A stretch of DNA of 64,000 bases from Cherax quadricarinatus. Its lineage: Eukaryota; Arthropoda; Malacostraca; Decapoda; Parastacidae. The notes under the pieces were generated by a model that was not told where the DNA came from, searched no databases, and was given only the letters and a program-made list of their open reading frames with translations. Shown here in pieces: positions 9,784 through 22,100 of the stretch. The translations under genes were made by a program, and so were the position numbers. Location of the stretch: contig NC_091378.1 of the NCBI RefSeq assembly GCF_038502225.1, forward strand, positions 1,644,244 to 1,708,243, read 5' to 3'. Position 1 is the stretch's first letter. Each line of letters starts with the position of its first letter.

Positions 9784-12700
9784 CACCAGTGCCGCAGGTA
9801 CACACAGCAGCCAGGCACAGTGCCGCAGGTACACACAGCAGCCAGGCACAGTGCAGCAGGTACACACAGCAGCCAAGCACAGTGCAGCAGGCACACACAG
9901 CAGCCAGGCACAGTGCCGCAGGTACACACAGCAGTCAGGCACGGTGCCGCATTTACACACAGCAGCCAGGCACAGTGCAGCAGGCACACAGCAGCCAGGC
10001 ACAGTGCCGGAGGCACACACGGCAGCCAAGCACAGTGCCACAGGTACACACAGCAGCCAGGCACAGTGCCACAGGTACACACAGCAGCCAGGCACAGTGC
10101 CGCAGGTATACACAGCAGCCAGGCACAGTGCAGCAGGTACACACAGCAGCCAGGCACAGTGCCGCAGGCACACACAGCAGCCAGGCACAGTGCAGCAGGT
10201 ACACACAGCAGCCAGGCACAGTGGCGCAGGTACACACAGCAGCCAGGCACAGTGCCGCAGGTACACACAGCAGCCAGGCACAGTGGCGCAGGTACACACA
10301 GCAGCCAGGCACAGTGCCGCAGGTACACACAGCAGCCAGGCACAGTGCCGCAGGTACACACAGCAGCCAGGCACAGTGGCGCAGGTACACACAGCAGCCA
10401 GGCACAGTGGCGCAGGTACACACAGCAGCCAAGCACAGTGGCGCAGGTACACACAGCAGCCAGGCACAGTGCCGCAGATACACACAGCAGTCAGGCACAG
10501 TGCCGCATGTACACAGCAGCCAGGCACAGTGCCGCAAGCACACAGCAGCCAGGCACAGTGCCGCAGGCACACTCGGCAGCCAGGCACAGTGCCGCAGGTA
10601 CACACAGCAGCCAGGCACAGTGCCGCATTTACACACAGCAGCCAGGCACAGTGCCGCATTTACACACAGCAGCCAGGCACAGTGCCGCATTTACACACAG
10701 CAGCCAGGCACAGTGCAGCAGGCACACAGCAGCCAGGCACAGTGCCGCAGGTATACACAGCAGCCAGGCACAGTGCCGCATTTACACACAGCAGCCAGGC
10801 ACAGTGCAGCAGGCACACAGCAGCCAGGCACAGTGCCGCAGGTACACACAGCAGCCAGGCACAGTGCCGCAGGTACACACAGCAGCCAGGCACGGTGCAG
10901 CATTTACACACAGCAGCCAGGCCCAGTGCCGCATTTACACACAGCAGCCAGGCACAGTGCAGCAGGCACACAGCAGCCAGGCACAGTGCCGCAGGTATAC
11001 ACAGCAGCCAGGCACAGTGCCGCATTTACACACAGCAGCCAGGCACAGTGCAGCAGGCACACAGCAGCCAGGCACAGTGCCGCAGGTACACACAGCAGCC
11101 AAGCACAGTGCCGCAGATACACACAGCAGCCAGGCACAGTGCCGCATGTACACACAGTAGCCAGGCACAGTGCCGCAGGCACACACAGCAGCCAGGCACA
11201 GTGCAGCAGGTACACACAGCAGCCAAGCACAGTGCAGCAGGCACACACAGCAGCCAGGCACAGTGCCGCAGGTACACACAGCAGTCAGGCACGGTGCCGC
11301 ATTTACACACAGCAGCCAGGCACAGTGCAGCAGGCACACAACAGTCAGGCACGGTGCCGCATTTACACACAGCAGCCAGGCACAGTGCAGCAGGCACACA
11401 GCAGCCAGGCACAGTGCCGGAGGCACACACGGCAGCCAAGCACAGTGCCACAGGTACACACAGCAGCCAGGCACAGTGCCACAGGTACACACAGCAGCCT
11501 GGCACAGTGCCGCAGGTATACACAGCAGCCAGGCACAGTGCAGCAGGTACACACAGCAGCCAGGCACAGTGCCGTAGGCACACACAACAGCCAGGCACAG
11601 TGCAGCAGGTACACACAGCAGCCAGGCACAGTGGCGCAGGTACACACAGCAGCCAGGCACAGTGGCGCAGGTACACACAGCAGCCAGGCACAGTGGCGCA
11701 GGTACACACAGCAGCCAGGCACAGTGCCGCAGGTACACACAGCAGCCAGGCACAGTGCCACAGGTACACACAGCAGCCAGGCACAGTGGCGCAGTTACAC
11801 ACAGCAGCCAGGCACAGTGGCGCAGGTACACACAGCAGCCAAGCACAGTGGCGCAGGTACACACAGCAGCCAGGCACAGTGTCGCAGATACACACAGCAG
11901 TCAGGCACAGTGCCGCATGTACACAGCAGCCAGGCACAGTGCCGCAAGCACACAGCAGCCAGGCACAGTGCCGCAGGCACACTCGGCAGCCAGGCACAGT
12001 GCCGCAGGTACACACAGCAGCCAGGCACAGTGCCGCATTTACACACAGCAGCCAGGCACAGTGCAGCTGGTACACACAGCAGCCAGGCACAGTGCAGCAG
12101 GTACACACAGCAGCCAGGCACAGTGCCGCAGGCACACACAGCAGCCAGGCACAGTGCCGCAGGTACACAGCAGCCAGGCACAGTGCCGGAGGCACACACA
12201 GCAGCCAGGCACAGTGCCGCAGGTACACACAGCAGCCAGGCACGGTGCCGCATTTACACACAGCAGCCAGGCACAGTGCCGCATTTACACACAGCAGCCA
12301 GGCACAGTGCAGCAGGCACACAGCAGCCAGGCACAGTGCCGCAGGTATACACAGCAGCCAGGCACAGTGCCGCATTTACACACAGCAGCCAGGCACAGTG
12401 CAGCAGGCACACAGCAGCCAGGCACAGTGCCGCAGGTACACACAGCAGCCAGGCACAGTGCAGCAGGTACACACAGCAGCCAGGCACAGTGCCGGAGACA
12501 CACACGGCAGCCAAGCACAGTGCCCTAGGTACACACAGCAGCCAGGCACAGTGCCGCAGGTACACACAGCAGCCAGGCACGGTGCCGCATTTACACACAG
12601 CAGCCAGGCACAGTGCCGCATTTACACACAGCAGCCAGGCACAGTGCAGCAGGCACACAGCAGCCAGGCACAGTGCCGCAGGTATACACAGCAGCCAGGC

Positions 12701-13148
12701 ACAGTGCCGCATTTACACACAGCAGCCAGGCACAGTGCAGCAGGCACACAGCAGCCAGGCACAGTGCCGCAGGTACACACAGCAGCCAGGCACAGTGCAG
12801 CAGGTACACACAGCAGCCAGGCACAGTGCCGGAGACACACACGGCAGCCAAGCACAGTGCCCTAGGTACACACAGCAGCCAGGCACAGTGCCGCAGGTAC
12901 ACACAGCAGCCAGGCACAGTGCCGCAGGCATACACAGCAGCCAGGCACAGTGCCACAGGTACACACAGCAGCCAGGCACAGTGCCGCAGGTACAACAGCC
13001 AGGCACAGTGCCGCAGGTACACACAGCAGCCAGGTACAGTGCCGCAGGTACACACAGCAGCCAGGCACAGTGCCGTAGGCACACACACCGGCCAGGCACA
13101 ACGCCGCAGGAATACACAGCAGCCAGGCACAGTGCCGCAGGTACCAGA
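9784..13148. repeat. 31-bp minisatellite, about 108 copies, with higher-order duplications
   Basis: Unit of 31 bp with core GCAGCCAGGCACAGTGCCGC followed by AGGTACACACA or TTTACACACA. A rare variant CACTCGGCAGCC occurs at about 10569 and again at 11978. GCCGGAGGCACACACGGC occurs at about 10005 and 11413. Both pairs have an offset near 1409 bp, showing a block duplication. GCCGGAGACACACACGGC recurs at about 12490 and 12831 (11 units). Because 31 is not a multiple of three, all frames on both strands are visited; no coding is supported. Confidence 0.98.
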
Positions 13149-13185
13149 CCAGGCCTCCCGGCCACATAAATTATCCTAATATAGT

Positions 13186-13345
13186 ATCGGCCTATGTATG
13201 GTACATTCAGGGGGTTTCTTGATCCAAGGAATTGAAGCTGCCCTCCAGTTCCTTGAATCAAACTTGATTACCCATCATTTCGTGGGTGAGGACTGGCGTG
13301 TAGGGGCGTGAGGGGCAGTAATCCTAGGGGATTAGCGGGGCGCGT
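13186..13345 (+). mobile_element. Interspersed repeat copy (family D)
   Basis: TTGATCCAAGGAATTGAAGC, TCCAGTTCCTTGAATCAAAC and CTTGATTACCC match, with differences, the copy at 47928-48055. From memory, this is a dispersed decapod SINE-type repeat; the family name is not known to me. Confidence 0.6.
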
Positions 13346-13469
13346 GTTGGGTTGCCCACATCCCAGGCGGTGGGTGTCACACCACCACCCACTGTTATGG
13401 GAGAACCCATGCGGGTAACACGCTCAAGTCCATGCTAACACAAAGATCCATGCACCTATGAACACACGG

Positions 13470-13585
13470 AGTAATAACAGAGAAGGTTCGAGGAGGCAAA
13501 GAGTGATTGTCAAGAAGAGACGTCAAAACAATAAAGAGTAACTAACGGAGTTCCTCAAGGATCAGTATTAGGACCGGTGTAAGTA
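13470..13585 (+). pseudogene. LINE reverse-transcriptase fragment
   Basis: The plus strand around 13545-13582 reads TGVPQGSVLGPV, matching the RT motif B region (GIPQGSVLGP) of the LINE at 59030-60440. Upstream bases match the GRQQRVMVREE region with frameshifts. The element is then interrupted by other repeats and appears to resume at 14195. Confidence 0.75.
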
Positions 13586-13639
13586 AAGGGCACAATACCG
13601 TGACTGGTGCAATACACAGATAACTGTCCTCCTCTCGTA

Positions 13640-13745
13640 TGTATACTGGTTCCCTTTCCTTCGTGTGTTAGTGTGACTAGTCAATGGTCCAAGTTGGACC
13701 GAAACGTCATCATAAGCTTCTTTCTCCTATGTGCGGGTTAAATGT
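13640..13745 (+). mobile_element. Family B retroelement end
   Basis: Contains GGTCCAAGTTGGACC (hairpin) immediately followed by GAAACGTC, then CTTCTTTCTCCTATGTGCGG. It lies inside the interrupted LINE pseudogene. Confidence 0.65.
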
Positions 13746-13964
13746 GTAAATTTATTTAGGTACAGATGAACATAAGTACAATTATCATATATAGCAACAT
13801 ATATGTAAATGTCAGCATAGTTGCTGATCCTCCTTTACATGTGTTGCATGTATAGAATAGTTAAGTATCATAGTACCATCCATGTGTTTATATAGAAGAT
13901 CCCTTAGGCCTGTGACTGTATGACGTCACGGGATGCAGTGAGTCGCTCTGCCTCGCTCTCACTC

Positions 13965-14050
13965 GGCATACCTGGAGTTTACCTGGAGAGAGTTCCGGGG
14001 GTCAACGCCCCCGCGGCCCGGTCTGTGACCAGGCAGTAACACGGCAGGCT
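13965..14050 (+). mobile_element. LINE 3'-region fragment (family A)
   Basis: Carries TACCTGGAG, GGGGGTCAACGCCCCCGCGG and CCCGGTCTGTGACCAGGC, the hallmark of family A. The GGGGG...CCCCC core can form a small hairpin. Confidence 0.75.
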
Positions 14051-14194
14051 GGGCCCATCCCTTCCTTACCACAGTCTGACAATATATATCGTTACCATCC
14101 AACAAGGTGTTTACCTTCAACCCTCTTATCTCCTTACCGAAACCCTACGACATAAATGACCTAGGATAATCCAAAAAAGTCAAAGTGACTTATT

Positions 14195-14880
14195 TCCACT
14201 AAGGTCCAATGCTGTTTCTGGTTTATGTGAATAGCCTAACAGATGGGACAGTTATTTATAACCTTGTTTACTGATGATGAAAAAAGTGGTGAGAATAAAC
14301 AGATGAGGACAAGGGAAACATCCGAAGGGCCTTGGACAAACTGCAAGAGGTAAATAGTTGCCTGACTTTAACCCTCAGTAAATGCAAAGTTATGAATACT
14401 GGGAAATGAACAAGAAGACCAGGAATGGGGTATAGACTAGGGGAGGGGGTAGAGGCTGCAGACTTCACCCAGAGAAAGATGTAGGGGTGAGCACAGTGCC
14501 CAGTATATCGCCAGAAGTTCACATCAAACCCAATAACCTCTGCAGCCAATGTTCGTCAGGCAAACTTTAGAGTAGCCTTCAGGAATCTCAATAGTCATTC
14601 TCAGCGAGAAACAGAAACTTGCGGCTGTACACTAACAGTTACACTCAAGGAAGGGGAAGTCGCAGATCTAGAGAATGTACAGAGAACCTTTACTGCACAT
14701 ATAAGTTCAGTCAGGCATCTTAACTCCCTGGACCGCAGGCGAGAGAGATACATCATAATCTACACCTGAAAAATCCTAGAGGGACTGGTCCTAAATCTGC
14801 ACAGAGAAATTACTCCCTATGAAAGCAAAAAACTAGGCAGATGGTGCAACATATAGTACCTCTTCTTAAAGCTATGTATG
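14195..14880 (+). pseudogene. Degraded CR1/Jockey-like LINE RT C-terminal region
   Basis: Recognisable pieces in order: a CTGTTTCTGGTTTATGTGAA block (LFLVYVN), TTTACTGATGATG for the catalytic FADD box (here FTDD), a LTLSKCKVMNTG-like stretch, and a later LENVQRTFTAHI-like stretch. They follow the order in the LINE at 59030-60440. Frames shift repeatedly and stops occur, so it is dead. It appears to be the continuation of the fragment at 13470. Confidence 0.7.
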
Positions 14881-15485
14881 GATCCTGCCTCTATTATTGT
14901 ATGTGTGTGTTATCTAACAAAAACACATATCAGACCATGTATGCATCTATGTGCACATGATAATGATGATGATGACAGTAACAGTGGTCACAATACAAAC
15001 AGTCAGAGACATTTCTTAACGTTGTCTAACTGGATCTCAGCCACACTTGCATAAATGGCTTTTACAGGCTCCTAAATACATGTTTACCCTGCTACCGTTC
15101 AAACAGGGTCAAAGCAAGGCTTATAAGCAAGGCCAGGCATCAACAGTGTAAGCAGGGGCAAACCTGAGGAGCAATTAGTAGGTGCGGGCGTAAGAAGCAT
15201 AAGCAGGGGGCAAACATGAACAACAACCAGCAGGTGCGAGTGTTAGAAGCAGAAGCAGGGTCAAACATGAACAAATTAAATAGGTATAAAATGTAAATAG
15301 TGAGCATGGAAGACATGAACACAGGGGTCATGAGTCATGGACATCAGATGGAAAAGTATAGATCAAAGACGAGTGAGGAAAGAAGTGAGGAACGTAGAAA
15401 GGGAGACAGAGAAGGGATGATAGAGAGGGGTAAGGGGAAGGGACGCGCGTAGGAATAGGAGTCAGAGGGAATGAGGATTATTTTG
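14881..15485. other. No gene recognised
   Basis: Includes imperfect repeats at about 15130-15290 (AAGCAGGGGCAAAC, AACAGGTGCGAG-like blocks, about 60-bp spacing). No credible coding region. Confidence 0.5.
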
Positions 15486-15487
15486 TG

Positions 15488-16325
15488 TGGAAAATGACAC
15501 TGCTGGAGTGAGTTTTCTGGAATGAGTTTTCAGGGGTGAGTTTTCTGGAGTGAGTTTTCTGAAGCGAGTTTTCTGGAGTGAGTTTTCTGGAATGAGTTTT
15601 CTGAAGTGAGTTTTCTGGAGTGAGTTTTCTGGAGTGAGTTTTCTGGAGTGAGTTTTCTGGAGTGAGTTTTCTGGAGTGAGTTTTCTGGAGTGAGTTTTCT
15701 GGAGTGAGTTTTCTGGAGTGAGTTTTCTGGAGTGAGTTTTCTGGAGTGAGTTTTCTGAAGTGAGTTTTCTGGAGTGAGTTTTCTGGAATGAGTTTTCTGG
15801 AGTGAGTTTTCTGAAGTGAGTTTTCTGGAGTGAGTTTTCTGGAGTGAGTTTTCTGAAGTGAGTTTTCTGGAGTGAGTTTTCTGGAATGAGTTTTCAGGAG
15901 TGAGTTTTCAGGAGTGAGTTTTCTGGAATGAGTTTTCTGGAATGAGTTTTCTGAAGTGAGTTTTCTGGAATGAGTTTTCAGGAGTGAGTTTTCTGGAATG
16001 AGTTTTCTGAAGTGAGTTTTCTGAAGTGAGTTTTCTGGAATGAGTTTTCTGAAGTGAGTTTTCTGAAGTGAGTTTTCTGAAGTGAGTTTTCTGAAGTGAG
16101 TTTTCTGAAGTGAGTTTCCTGAAGTGAGTTTTCTGGAGTGAGTTTTCTGGAGTGAGTTTTCTGAAGTGAGTTTTCTGAAGTGAGTTTTCTGAAGTGAGTT
16201 TTCTGGAGTGAGTTTTCTGAAGTGAGTTTTCTGAAGTGAGTTTTCTGGAGTGAGTTTTCTGGAGTGAGATTTCTGAAGTGAGTTTTCTGAAGTGAGTTTT
16301 CTGAAGTGAGTTTTCTGGAGTAACT
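15488..16325. repeat. 14-bp minisatellite, about 59 copies
   Basis: Unit CTGGAGTGAGTTTT with variants CTGAAG and CTGGAA in the first half. Three units make 42 bp, giving a minus-strand frame with a 14-residue repeating peptide (KLTPENSLQKTHSR). This is a by-product of periodicity. Confidence 0.97.
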
Positions 16326-16900
16326 CCTCAAGACATTTGTTAAAGAGAACGTTTCGCCATTTTTTTTTTTTTTGAGCTACTGTAAGTAACTTGGAGGTAC
16401 AGAGAGCTAAACCCGCAAGTATCATCACCGCCTGAGGAATGGGAGGTAACCAGGACTGATCTGAGGAAAGGGGAGGTTCAAGAACCCCTTCCCCTTTAAA
16501 CTGCTGCACCCAAAAATGTTAAAATGCTAAATCAGAAAAAATGTAAACCAAAAAATAGTTTTTAAACTTGTTAAATTGGTAAACCAAACGAAAACGATCG
16601 AAGAAACTTGGAAATCAAGTTAAATGATTGAAAATGCTTGTTAATCAAGCTTGTTAATCTTGTTAATGCAGCTTGTTCATCAAGATAATCGGTGTCAGCT
16701 TGGGTGTTATTTCTTCCACAAACTAAGATAAGAGTGTGTGGTAACCTTGCTAGACTCAACCTAACATAATTTACCCTGACTCTAGCGTAAAACAATAACA
16801 AAGACTTGGAATATTTCACTGCTGAGGAAACAGTTACGTCTCTCCTGACACAGGCCATTGTCGTAGGTTCTAATTCTCTCAGTGGTTATGCCACCGCTGG
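16326..16900. other. No gene recognised
   Basis: A poly(T) run lies near 16362-16373. The part at 16560-16680 is rich in short AAACTTG/GTTAATCAAG repeats. No exon with splice signals was seen. Confidence 0.5.
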
Positions 16901-16904
16901 CAAG

Positions 16905-19120
16905 CTCCTGCTGTTGCTCCTCTTCCTGCTGCTGCTGCTGCTGTTGTTGCTCCTCTTCCTGCTGCTGCTGCTGTTGTTGCTCCTCTTCCTGCAGCTGCTG
17001 CTGTTGTTGTTGCTCCTCTTCCTGCTGCTGCTGTTGTTGCTCCTCTTCCTGCTGCTGCTGCTGCTGTTGTTGCTCTTCCTGCTGCTGCTGCTGTTGTTGC
17101 TCCTCTTCCTGCTGCTGCTGTTGTTGCTCCTCTTCCTGCTGCTGCTGCTGCTGTTGTTGCTCTTCCTGCTGCTGCTGCTGTTGTTGCTCCTCTTCCTGCT
17201 GCTGCTGCTGTTGTTGCTCCTCTTCCTGCTGCTGCTGCTGTTGTTGCTCCTCTTCCTGCTGCTGCTGCTGTTGTTGCTCCTCTTCCTGCTGCTGCTGTTG
17301 TTGCTCCTCTTCCTGCTGCTGCTGTTGTTGCTCCTCTTCCTGCTGCTGCTGCTGTTGTTGCTCCTCTTCCTGCTGCTCCTGCTGCTGTTGTTGCTCCTCT
17401 TCCTGCTGCTGCTGTTGTTGTTGCTCCTCTTCCTGCTGCTGCTGTTGTTGCTCCTCTTCCTCCTGCTGCTGCTGTTGTTGCTCCTCTTCCTCCTGCTGCT
17501 GCTGTTGTTGCTCCTCTTCCTGCTCCTGCTGCTGTTGTTGCTCCTCTTCCTGCTGCTGCTGCTGCTGTTGTTGCTCCTCTTCCTGCTGCTGCTGTTGTTG
17601 CTCCTCTTCCTGCTGCTGCTGTTGTTGTTGCTCCTCTTCCTGCTGCTGCTGTTGTTGTTGCTCCTCTTCCTGCTGCTGCTGTTGTTGCTCCTCTTCCTGC
17701 TGCTGCTGCTGTTGTTGCTCCTCTTCCTGCTGCTGCTGCTGTTGTTGCTCCTCTTCCTGCTGCTGCTGCTGCTGTTGTTGCTCCTCTTCCTGCTGCTGTT
17801 GTTGATGCTCCTCTTCCTGCTGCTCCTGCTGCTGTTGTTGCTCCTCTTCCTGCTGCTGTTGTTGCTCCTCTTCCTGCTGCTGTTGTTGCTCCTCTTCCTG
17901 CTGCTGCTGCTGCTGTTGCTGTTGTTGCCCCTCTTCCTGCTGCTGCTGCTGTTGTTGTTGCTCCTCTTCCTGCTGTTGTTGCTCCTCTTCCTGCTGCTGC
18001 TGCTGTTGTTGTTGCTCCTCTTCCTGCTGCTGCTGCTGTTGTTGTTGCTCCTCTTCCTGCTGCTGCTGCTGTTGTTGCTCCTCTTCCTGCTGCTGCTGCT
18101 GTTGTTGTTGCTCCTCTTCCTGCTGCTGCTGTTGTTGTTGCTCCTCTTCCTGCTGCTGCTGCTGTTGTTGCTCCTCTTCCTGCTGCTGCTGCTGTTCTTG
18201 TTGCTCCTCTTCCTGCTGCTGCTGCTGTTGCTCCTCTTCCTGCTGCTCCTGCTGCTGTTGCTACTCTTCCTGCTGCTGCTGTTCCTCTTCCTGCTGCTGC
18301 TGCTGTTGCTCCTCTTCCTGCTGCTCCTGCTGCTGTTGCTACTCTTCCTGCTGCTGCTGCTCCTCTTCCTGTTGCTGCTGTTGTTTCTCCTCTTCCTGCT
18401 GTTGTTGCTCCTCTTCCTGCTGTTGTTGCTCTTCTTGCTGTTGTTGCTCCTCTTCCTGCTGTTGTTGCTCCTCTTCCTGCTGTTGTTGCTCCTCTTCCTG
18501 CTGTTGTTGCTCCTCTTCCTGCTGTTGTTGCTCCTCTTCCTGCTGCTGCTGTTGTTGCTCCTCTTCCTGCTGCTGCTGTTGTTGCTCCTCTTCCTGCTGT
18601 TGTTGCTGCTGTTGCTCCTCTTCCTGCTGCTGCTGTTGTTGCTCCTCTTCCTGCTGCTGCTGCTGTTGCTCCACTTCCTGCTGCTGCTGCTGTTGCTCTT
18701 CCTGCTGCTGCTGTTGTTGCTCCTCTTCCTGCTGCTGCTGTTGTTGCTCCTCTTCCTGCTGCTGCTGCTGTTGCTCCTCTTCCTGTTGCTGCTGCTGTTG
18801 CTCCTCTTCCTGCTGCTGCTGTTGTTGCTCCTCTTCCTGCTGCTGTTGCTCCTCTTCCTGCTGCTGCTGCTGCTCCACTTCCTGCTGCTGCTGCTGTTGC
18901 TCCACTTCCTGCTGCTGCTGCTGTTGCTCCTCTTCCTGCTGTTGTTGCCCTTCTTCCTGCTCTTGTTGCTCCTCTTCCTGCTGCTGTTGCTCCTCTTCCT
19001 GCTCTTGTTGCTCCTCTTCCTGCTGCTGTTGCTCCTCTTCCTGATGATGTTGCTCCTCTTCCTGTTGTTGCTCCTCTTCCTGCTGTTGTTGCTCCACTTC
19101 CTGCTGCTGCTGCTGCTGCT
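16905..19120. repeat. Trinucleotide-derived array (CTG/TTG/CTC/TTC)
   Basis: Loose units of 24-36 bp built from TTGTTGCTCCTCTTCCTG plus a variable number of CTG triplets. All three plus frames and the minus frames remain open (poly-Leu/Phe, poly-Cys/Ser, poly-Gln/Glu). Unit length changes in steps of three, as replication slippage would produce. The array starts and ends at a short spacer shared with the next arrays. Confidence 0.97.
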
Positions 19121-19157
19121 GGATGTCATCAATGATTATTAGACAACTGCTGGCATG
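19121..19157. repeat. Array-boundary spacer, copy 1
   Basis: GGATGTCATCAATGATTATT followed by AGACAACTGCTGGCATG. It is repeated with small changes at 24510 and 24680, and its last part near 16888 (CCGCTGGCAAGC), so the neighbouring arrays share an ancestral cassette. Confidence 0.85.
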
Positions 19158-22100
19158 CTGCTGTTGCATCTGTTCATCCTCCTGTTGCTGCTGTTGTTAC
19201 ATCTGCTCATGTTGCTGCTGTTACATCTGCTCCTGCTGCTGTTGTTTTTACATCTGCTCATGTTGCTGCTGTTGTTACATCTGCTCATGTTGCTGCTGTT
19301 GTTACATCTGCTCATGTTGCTGCTGTTGTTACATCTGCTCATGTTGCTGCTGTTGTTACATCTGCTCATGTTGCTGCTGTTGTTACATCTGCTCATGTTG
19401 CTGCTGTTGTTACATCTGCTCCTGCTGCTGCTGTTGTTACATCTGCTCCTGCTGCTGTTGTTGTTACATCTGCTCCTGCTGCTGTTGTTGTTACATCTGC
19501 TCCTGCTGCTGCTGTTGTTACATCTGCTCCTGCTGCTGTTGTTGTTACATCTGCTCCTGCTGCTGTTGTTGTTACATCTGCTCCTGCTGCTGCTGTTGTT
19601 ACATCTGCTCCTGCTGCTGTTGTTGTTACATCTGCTCCTGCTGCTGTTGTTGTTACATCTGCTCCTGCTGCTGCTGTTGTTACATCTGCTCCTGCTGCTG
19701 TTGTTGTTACATCTGCTCCTGCTGCTGCTGTTGTTACATCTGCTCCTGCTGCTGTTGTTGTTACATCTGCTCCTGCTGCTGTTGTTGTTACATCTGCTCC
19801 TGCTGCTGCTGTTGTTACATCTGCTCCTGCTGCTGTTGTTGTTACATCTGCTCCTGCTGCTGCTGTTGTTACATCTGCTCCTGCTGCTGTTGTTGTTACA
19901 TCTGCTCCTGCTGCTGTTGTTGTTACATCTGCTCCTGCTGCTGCTGTTGTTACATCTGCTCCTGCTGCTGTTGTTGTTACATCTGCTCCTGCTGCTGCTG
20001 TTGTTACATCTGCTCCTGCTGCTGCTGTTGTTACATCTGCTCCTGCTGCTGTTGTTGTTACATCTGCTCCTGCTGCTGTTGTTGTTACATCTGCTCCTGC
20101 TGCTGCTGTTGTTACATCTGCTCCTGCTGCTGCTGTTGTTACATCTGCTCCTGCTGCTGTTGTTGTTACATCTGCTCCTGCTGCTGCTGTTGTTACATCT
20201 GCTCATGTTGCTGCTGTTGTTACATCTGCTCATGTTGCTGCTGTTGTTACATCTGCTCCTGCTGCTGTTGTTGTTACATCTGCTCCTGCTGCTGTTGTTG
20301 TTACATCTGCTCCTGCTGCTGCTGTTGTTACATCTGCTCCTGTTGCTGCTGTTGTTACATCTGCTCATGTTGCTGCTGTTGTTACATCTGCTCATGTTGC
20401 TGCTGTTGTTACATCTGCTCCTGCTGCTGTTGTTGTTACATCTGCTCCTGCTGCTGCTGTTGTTACATCTGCTCCTGCTGCTGTTGTTGTTACATCTGCT
20501 CATGTTACTGCTGTTGTTACATCTGCTCATGTTGCTGCTGTTGTTACATCTGCTCGTGTTGCTGCTGTTGTTACATCTGCTCATGTTGCTGCTGTTGTTA
20601 CATCTGCTCCTGCTGCTGTTGTTGTTACATCTGCTCCTGCTGCTGCTGTTGTTACATCTGCTCCTGCTGCTGTTGTTGTTACATCTGCTCATGTTACTGC
20701 TGTTGTTACATCTGCTCATGTTACTGCTGTTGTTACATCTGCTCATGCTGCTGCTGTTGTTACATCTGCTCATGTTACTGCTGTTGTTACATCTGCTCAT
20801 GTTGCTGCTGTTGTTGTTACATCTGCTCATGTTACTGCTGTTGTTACATCTGCTCATGTTGCTGCTGTTGTTACATCTGCTCATGTTACTGCTGTTGTTA
20901 CATCTGCTCATGTTGCTGCTGTTGTTACATCTGCTCCTGCTGCTGTTGTTGTTACATCTGCTCATGTTACTGCTGTTGTTACATCTGCTCATGTTGCTGC
21001 TGTTGTTACATCTGCTCCTGCTGCTGTTGTTGTTACATCTGCTCATGTTACTGCTGTTGTTACATCTGCTCATGTTGCTGCTGTTGTTACATCTGCTCGT
21101 GTTGCTGCTGTTGTTACATCTGCTCATGTTACTGCTGTTGTTACATCTGCTCCTGCTGCTGTTGTTGTTACATCTGCTCATGTTACTGCTGTTGTTACAT
21201 CTGCTCCTGCTGCTGTTGTTGTTACATCTGCTCCTGCTGCTGTTGTTGTTACATCTGCTCCTGCTGCTGTTGTTGTTACATCTGCTCATGTTACTGCTGT
21301 TGTTACATCTGCTCATGTTGCTGCTGTTGTTACATCTGCTCCTGTTGCTGCTGTTGTTACATCTGCTCGTGTTGCTGCTGTTGTTACATCTGCTCATGTT
21401 ACTGCTGTTGTTACATCTGCTCCTGCTGCTGTTGTTGTTACATCTGCTCCTGCTGCTGTTGTTGTTACATCTGCTCATGTTACTGCTGTTGTTACATCTG
21501 CTCATGTTGCTGTTGTTGTTACATCTGCTCATGTTGCTGCTGTTGTTACATCTGCTCGTGTTGCTGCTGTTGTTACATCTGCTCATGTTGCTGCTGTTGT
21601 TACATCTGCTCCTGTTGCTGCTGTTGTTACATCTGCTCCTGCTGCTGCTGTTGTTACATCTGCTCCTGCTGCTGTTGTTGTTACATCTGCTCCTGCTGCT
21701 GTTGTTGTTACATCTGCTCCTGCTGCTGCTGTTGTTACATCTGCTCCTGTTGCTGCTGTTGTTACATCTGCTCATGTTGCTGCTGTTGTTACATCTGCTC
21801 ATGTTGCTGCTGTTGTTACATCTGCTCGTGTTGCTGCTGTTGTTACATCTGCTCATGTTACTGCTGTTGTTACATCTGCTCCTGCTGCTGTTGTTGTTAC
21901 ATCTGCTCATGTTACTGCTGTTGTTACATCTGCTCATGTTACTGCTGTTGTTACATCTGCTCCTGCTGCTGTTGTTACATCTGCTCATGTTGCTGCTGTT
22001 GTTACATCTGCTCATGTTGCTGCTGTTGTTACATCTGCTCATGTTGCTGCTGTTGTTACATCTGCTCATGTTGCTGCTGTTGTTACATCTGCTCATGTTG

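Noticed and set aside
9784..13148. CRISPR-like array of direct repeats
   Set aside because: Units abut with no unique spacers, the context is eukaryotic and no cas-like gene is present. The same applies to the other arrays.
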